A DNA stretch of 16,697 nt. Source: Candidatus Zixiibacteriota bacterium. GTDB taxonomy: Bacteria; Zixibacteria; MSB-5A5; GN15; FEB-12. The first letter of the stretch is position 1; every line of letters starts with the position of its first letter. Under the pieces are notes generated by a model. It searched no databases, was not told where the DNA came from, and saw only the letters and a program-made list of their open reading frames with translations. Of the stretch, positions 12,963-16,697 are shown one piece after another. A program made the position numbers and the translations under genes. The stretch lies in assembly GCA_030591625.1 (NCBI GenBank), contig JAUVAR010000020.1, positions 1 through 16,697 on the forward strand. Direction: 5' to 3'.

Positions 12963-14966
12963 TATTGCAGCTTTGTCGCCAGTAACAGAAACCGAATCGG
13001 CTCCGGTGCCAAATATATGAGAGAGTGTTTCTTTTTTATTCCCTCTGATAATCTTGGCGGGAATCCTTGACCTGATACGGCCATCAATTGTTTCTGCAGC
13101 TAAGAAGAGATCGCTTCCAGCTCGAATGTCCAAATCAATCTTTCCGTATGATGCATGAACAGTAGATGAACCAGAGTATGATCCATCCAATATCAGATTG
13201 ATATCTCCGTTGTCTGCAACCAGCTCAAATGGTCCTGTTAATCTGCTGCCGTGTATTTTTCCATCGGTTGTTTTGGCAATTACCATTCCACGCAGGCCCT
13301 CGAGGGTTACTAAGCTGTGATTGTTTTCGACTTTGGTTGTACCGTTGATTTGTCTTAAGATAATCGGTTGGTATTCGTTAACGACAATAACATCACCTTC
13401 AATGTTATCCAGTTCAATCAGGCCATGGCTGCTTTTGATGTCTGCGTTGCCGACATGGTCATTGATATTAACTCCACCACTATTAGCAATTTTGACATCA
13501 CCGGTACAGCCAGTTAATTCTATCTGTGAGTATTCATTTCTCAAATCAAGATCGGCTTCACAGTCGGTTGCATATATCGGTCCATAGTGATTGTCGGCTC
13601 GGATTGTTCCGGAAACATTCATAAAGGATAGTGACCCTTGCTTATTGAAGGCAAGCACCGACCCACCAATGTTGCTGAATGATACTTCTGATTTATCTCC
13701 GTTGAATTTCAGGCTGCCCTCATGGTTGCTTATCAGCACTCGTCCATAGGCGTTCTGGCATTCCAATGCCTGGTCGTAAGGAATTTTAACCGCCAGAATT
13801 GATGAAATAATTTCAGTATTTGGATTTTTCATTCTTGGATAATCAACGGTGACGGAATACCCGTGATTCGTATAGCTTATGATAAGATCAGTTTGTTCAA
13901 TAAATTTGGTTTCATTTTCCTTCTTATCAGAATTCACTTCAATACTTAGTCCGGCCATAACCATATCCTGATTCCAGCCGACTATTTCAATGTCACCAAG
14001 TGGATCTATAACTTTGATTGCTTTTGATATATCGGATACTTCAAGCTTACCGGATTTTATTTTCTTCGTGCCACCTTTGCCTTTATGGGTGCCAATCATA
14101 TATCTCTTTTTGATCTCATTAGGTAGTGGAGCAGGCGGTCTGATAGGTGTTGGTATGATATAAACTTTCGGGGCAATATTTGTTCCGTGTGGAACCATTG
14201 AAATTGATACAGATAATTCCTCAATCATGTCAGAGAGCTCTTCCATGTTGAGCAGCGTATCGAGATCTTCTATATCTTCCAACATCTGAAGACGCTCCAG
14301 ATCAAGCGAATGTAAATAAATCTTAATAGCTTCTGTGTTATGTTTCATGCTGAGGCTGGTGATTATCTTTATTTCATCTTCCATCAATTCGATCTCAGGA
14401 ATTTCAACCTGTATGACCTGATAATGTTTCATTGCTTCGCGCACATATTCGAACATCTCAGATGACCACTTCTGGTGCATCTTAATAGTTGTAGAATATT
14501 CTTCTAATCTATCTGATACAATTTCAAGTTCACGTCTTAGATTTCGAACAACCCGACAACATCTCGGGTTTTTAATTCCGGAAGCTTCGGAACATTCTTG
14601 TGCAGTTCCATTGAGACTATTGATCCCAACATTGATATCATCTTTTAAGAGTTCGTGCTGTTCCGCATATGTCCCTTTTTTGAGACCGAGTTTCAGTCTG
14701 TCAAGAGGGAGAGGATGATTCCTGCGATCTGCCGATGACAACTCTAATTGGTATTCGGAGTAGTCCTCAACTATGTCTGCCAGTTCGTCCAGTATATCAA
14801 GATATTCATCTGCCAGATCTCTTTTAATTTCGTTGAGTTCTGCAAATTTATCATTGCGTTCCAAAAGAGGGTCATCATCTTGAGTGAAAGGTATTTGTGC
14901 GTAGCTCACCGTTCCTGCCAACAGCAATAAAACTGTAACTACAAATGTCAGTTTGCTCAATTTCAT
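12942..14966 (-). CDS. Exported protein: helical N-terminal region plus DUF4097-like beta-solenoid
   Basis: 674 residues. A signal peptide (MKLSKLTFVVTVLLLLAGTVSYAQ) is followed by an acidic helical region, about 35-255, likely coiled coil, with three cysteines at 125, 136 and 137. A proline-rich linker follows (about 262-285, TPIRPPAPLP). From about 305 to the end there are short beta repeats of roughly 20 residues rich in G, N, D, I and V, such as GRVLISNHEGSLKF, GDVKIANSGGVNIN, GLIELDNIEGDVIV and GKIDLDIRAG. This is the pattern of the DUF4097/DUF2807 'adhesin' family, which stacks into a right-handed beta-helix. That family is widespread, mostly periplasmic or surface-attached, and of uncertain role. 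The unusual part is the long helical N-terminus. The gene stands alone with a 485-base upstream gap. Confidence 0.85.
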   Translation of the reverse strand: MKLSKLTFVVTVLLLLAGTVSYAQIPFTQDDDPLLERNDKFAELNEIKRDLADEYLDILDELADIVEDYSEYQLELSSADRRNHPLPLDRLKLGLKKGTYAEQHELLKDDINVGINSLNGTAQECSEASGIKNPRCCRVVRNLRRELEIVSDRLEEYSTTIKMHQKWSSEMFEYVREAMKHYQVIQVEIPEIELMEDEIKIITSLSMKHNTEAIKIYLHSLDLERLQMLEDIEDLDTLLNMEELSDMIEELSVSISMVPHGTNIAPKVYIIPTPIRPPAPLPNEIKKRYMIGTHKGKGGTKKIKSGKLEVSDISKAIKVIDPLGDIEIVGWNQDMVMAGLSIEVNSDKKENETKFIEQTDLIISYTNHGYSVTVDYPRMKNPNTEIISSILAVKIPYDQALECQNAYGRVLISNHEGSLKFNGDKSEVSFSNIGGSVLAFNKQGSLSFMNVSGTIRADNHYGPIYATDCEADLDLRNEYSQIELTGCTGDVKIANSGGVNINDHVGNADIKSSHGLIELDNIEGDVIVVNEYQPIILRQINGTTKVENNHSLVTLEGLRGMVIAKTTDGKIHGSRLTGPFELVADNGDINLILDGSYSGSSTVHASYGKIDLDIRAGSDLFLAAETIDGRIRSRIPAKIIRGNKKETLSHIFGTGADSVSVTGDKAAIVISTSR

Positions 14967-15451
14967 TTAATCGTCGTAGCCAATCTAAATTTATGACATC
15001 TCATTATCTCCACCCCAGGGATGAAGAGATTGACAAATCCTTTTACAATCGTCTGTTGCATCATGCATCTTTTTCTAATTCCTAACATACATCAAGGCCT
15101 CTACAGGGCCAAGCTTTGAATTTCCTATCCTATTTTACGACACTGAGTTCGGCTTGTTTCATCTCAAATTGGAAAGAGATAGACGAATTTGGTCTGTGAA
15201 CTGTTAATCAAAAAACGATAATTAGTGAACCAGTTTGCAGAATCTGTCACTCAATTTATAGATATAGAATATTACTATTTTGGTAAGAATATATTATGAA
15301 AATAAGTTATTGCAAGACAAGAGCTTAGGTCGGAGCGTTTGGGGCTGCAAATGAATTATTGATTCTTGTTATAAATCCGTCTGGGGGCACTCTTTTTGCC
15401 TTGTTAGGGTGTATATTGGGTAGAGAAACCTTTTGAAATAAAACGGGTAGT
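14967..15451. other. Divergent intergenic region
   Basis: 485 bases, AT-rich, without a gene that I can support. It must hold the promoter of the minus-strand DUF4097-like gene, for which I found no convincing hexamer pair. Toward its right end is a sigma-54-type promoter for the plus-strand gene (15386-15400). An imperfect dyad (ATCTCCACCCC / GGGATGAAGAGAT, about 15006-15031) is the only other structure noted and may be an operator or chance. Confidence 0.6.
15386..15400 (+). promoter_or_regulatory. Sigma-54 promoter of the secreted beta-propeller gene
   Basis: GGCACTCTTTTTGCC gives GG (15386-15387) and GC (15398-15399) exactly 10 bases apart, with the full GGCAC -24 half and TTGC -12 half. 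Transcription would start near 15411, about 41 bases before the ATG at 15452. The layout matches that of the two pilin promoters. Confidence 0.75.
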
Positions 15452-16697
15452 ATGAAAACACTGATTTTCTTTCTTCTGATAATTCTGAGCACACAGATAT
15501 TGGCTGACGAAAATAGTCGTGGTGAAGAACATAAGTCAAGGCTTGATGGTCTTGATCTTTCATTGCGAAACAGTCAACCTGCGAGATCATCTGCTTGGAC
15601 ATCTTCTGGAGAGACTGATTTACTCATCTCGAATTCGGTTGTACCTGCTCGTTTCACGCAGGAGAATATTTCCCTCGCTACAATGAACGATGGGTTTTCA
15701 ATTGTTGTATGGAATGATAACCGTCAGGGTACAAATAAGATTTTCATGCAATTGCTTAATGCTTCATTTGCGACGGTGGGGAGTAACCAGCTTATGGCCG
15801 CATCTGATATCGCTACCAATTATGTTGATCCAAAAGTTGCAGTAGATAGTCTTGATCGAATATATCTGTTCTATCGTGATCAGAATCGCGGTTTGATTTT
15901 TGGTCGCAGATATCTTTCTGATATGACTATTGATCTGAATGAATTCCTCGTTAATGACACGAATTTTGAATCGTTCGCCGGACCGTTTGATATTGCTGTT
16001 TGGCCAGATGGACGTTTTGTAGCTATTTGGGAAAATTATGATGCTAATGGATCAACTATTGGTGGTCGTGTTTATAATTCAACCGGGGCAACAATAAGTG
16101 CGCAGATCGTTGTTAATAGTGATGGTGGTTCATCGCAGCATTGGGGTCCTGCGGTAGCAGCAGAGCCGGGTTCAGGCTTTTTAGTAACATGGGAAGATTA
16201 CCGCAACAACCAGGCTGATATATATGGTCGTTTGTTTAATGGGTCTGGTAATTCTATCGGGTCTGAATTTTCTTTTGTTCCAGCTCCGGCAAATTTGTCC
16301 TCACAGCTCAGGCCTGTAGTTACCTACTCAAATATAAATAGATATGTTGTGGGATGGTGTGATTTCCGTGATGGCGAAAGTGTTTATGCTCAGCGCTTTG
16401 ATCCACAGGTTGGACTTATTGGACCTAATATTATAGTTGCTGCAGGTAGTGAACAGCTAAATAACCGTGATATCAATCTTACCGCAAATTCAGATGGTAC
16501 TATTCTCGCGTCGTGGGCATCGTTTGGACCAGCCAATGAAATACGAGCTCTTCGTTTTGGGGCGGGACTTGTTGCAATTGGCAGTACCATTACTATCAAT
16601 AGTGCGGACTCGGGACGACGTTGGCAGCCATCGGCATCGTTCTTGCCATCATCTGAGTTTGAGGTTGTTTGGATCGAATTTACCGGTGAAGATGCAG
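15452..16697 (+). CDS. Exported beta-propeller-like repeat protein, 5' part only
   Basis: The frame from ATG 15452 stays open to the window edge (415 codons visible, no stop). The signal peptide is MKTLIFFLLIILSTQILAD. At least seven repeats of about 53 residues follow, each centred on a hydrophobic strand ending in W (or Y): residues 87 (VVWNDNRQG), 141 (LFYRDQNRG), 193 (AIWENYDANG), 247 (VTWEDYRNNQ), 302 (VGWCDFRDGE), 355 (ASWASFGPAN) and 407 (VVWIEFTGED). Each complete unit continues with a strand such as IYGRLFN or VYAQRFD. This W-x-D-x-R-x-G pattern resembles blades of beta-propellers in large secreted proteins of FCB-group bacteria, which often end in a C-terminal sorting domain; the end is not visible here. 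The function is probably binding or adhesion, but is not known. A sigma-54-type promoter precedes it. Confidence 0.85.
   Translation, partial: MKTLIFFLLIILSTQILADENSRGEEHKSRLDGLDLSLRNSQPARSSAWTSSGETDLLISNSVVPARFTQENISLATMNDGFSIVVWNDNRQGTNKIFMQLLNASFATVGSNQLMAASDIATNYVDPKVAVDSLDRIYLFYRDQNRGLIFGRRYLSDMTIDLNEFLVNDTNFESFAGPFDIAVWPDGRFVAIWENYDANGSTIGGRVYNSTGATISAQIVVNSDGGSSQHWGPAVAAEPGSGFLVTWEDYRNNQADIYGRLFNGSGNSIGSEFSFVPAPANLSSQLRPVVTYSNINRYVVGWCDFRDGESVYAQRFDPQVGLIGPNIIVAAGSEQLNNRDINLTANSDGTILASWASFGPANEIRALRFGAGLVAIGSTITINSADSGRRWQPSASFLPSSEFEVVWIEFTGEDA

Noticed and set aside
15369..15602. 77-residue minus-strand frame at the start of the secreted propeller gene
   Set aside because: It overlaps the signal peptide and sigma-54 promoter of the plus-strand gene, and its product has no features of a real protein.

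Overview
The window reads as chromosomal DNA from a Gram-negative, didermic bacterium with moderately AT-rich coding sequence. It encodes a lipoprotein, several exported repeat proteins, type IV pilins and sigma-54 promoters. The mixture of split methylmalonyl-CoA mutase, PilR-type regulation of pilins, HDOD proteins and large secreted beta-repeat proteins fits an uncultivated lineage of the FCB superphylum (for example Zixibacteria or a relative). That placement is inference from gene content and could be wrong. There is no tRNA, rRNA, CRISPR array, transposase or phage gene.

Layout. (1) 1-1273, plus strand: the end of the catalytic subunit of methylmalonyl-CoA mutase, a small lipoprotein overlapping it, and methylmalonyl-CoA epimerase, forming a propionate/succinate-interconversion operon. 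(2) 1277-3796, minus strand: a uroporphyrinogen decarboxylase-type methyltransferase-like protein, a GAF protein of the free-methionine-sulfoxide-reductase family, a 52-residue two-helix membrane protein, and an exported membrane protein with a C-terminal zinc ribbon. A sigma-70-like promoter lies upstream. (3) 4029-6747, plus strand: an NtrC-family activator (PilR-like) followed by two paralogous type IV pilins. Each pilin has its own GG-N10-GC (sigma-54) promoter and its own strong terminator. (4) 6748-7381: a GC-rich non-coding block packed with hairpins, a 20-bp direct repeat pair and three tandem copies of a 40-bp unit. (5) 7382-12848, plus strand: an exported protein with twelve copies of a D-x-x-G-x-D-x-Y repeat, an exported HEAT-repeat protein overlapping it, a YprB-like DEDD exonuclease overlapping that, and an HDOD protein. 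(6) 12942-14966, minus strand: a large exported protein with a helical N-terminal half and a DUF4097-like beta-solenoid. (7) 15452-end, plus strand: an exported beta-propeller-like protein cut off by the window edge, preceded by a third sigma-54-type promoter.

How they fit together. The pilR-like gene, the two pilin promoters and the promoter before the secreted propeller protein suggest one sigma-54 programme covering surface pili and at least one secreted protein. The overlapping genes from 7382 to 11479 look translationally coupled, although their individual predicted activities (surface solenoid, HEAT scaffold, nuclease) do not make an obvious pathway. The most unusual material is the periodic 27-residue solenoid protein, the repeat-rich intergenic block just upstream of it, and the twin pilins.
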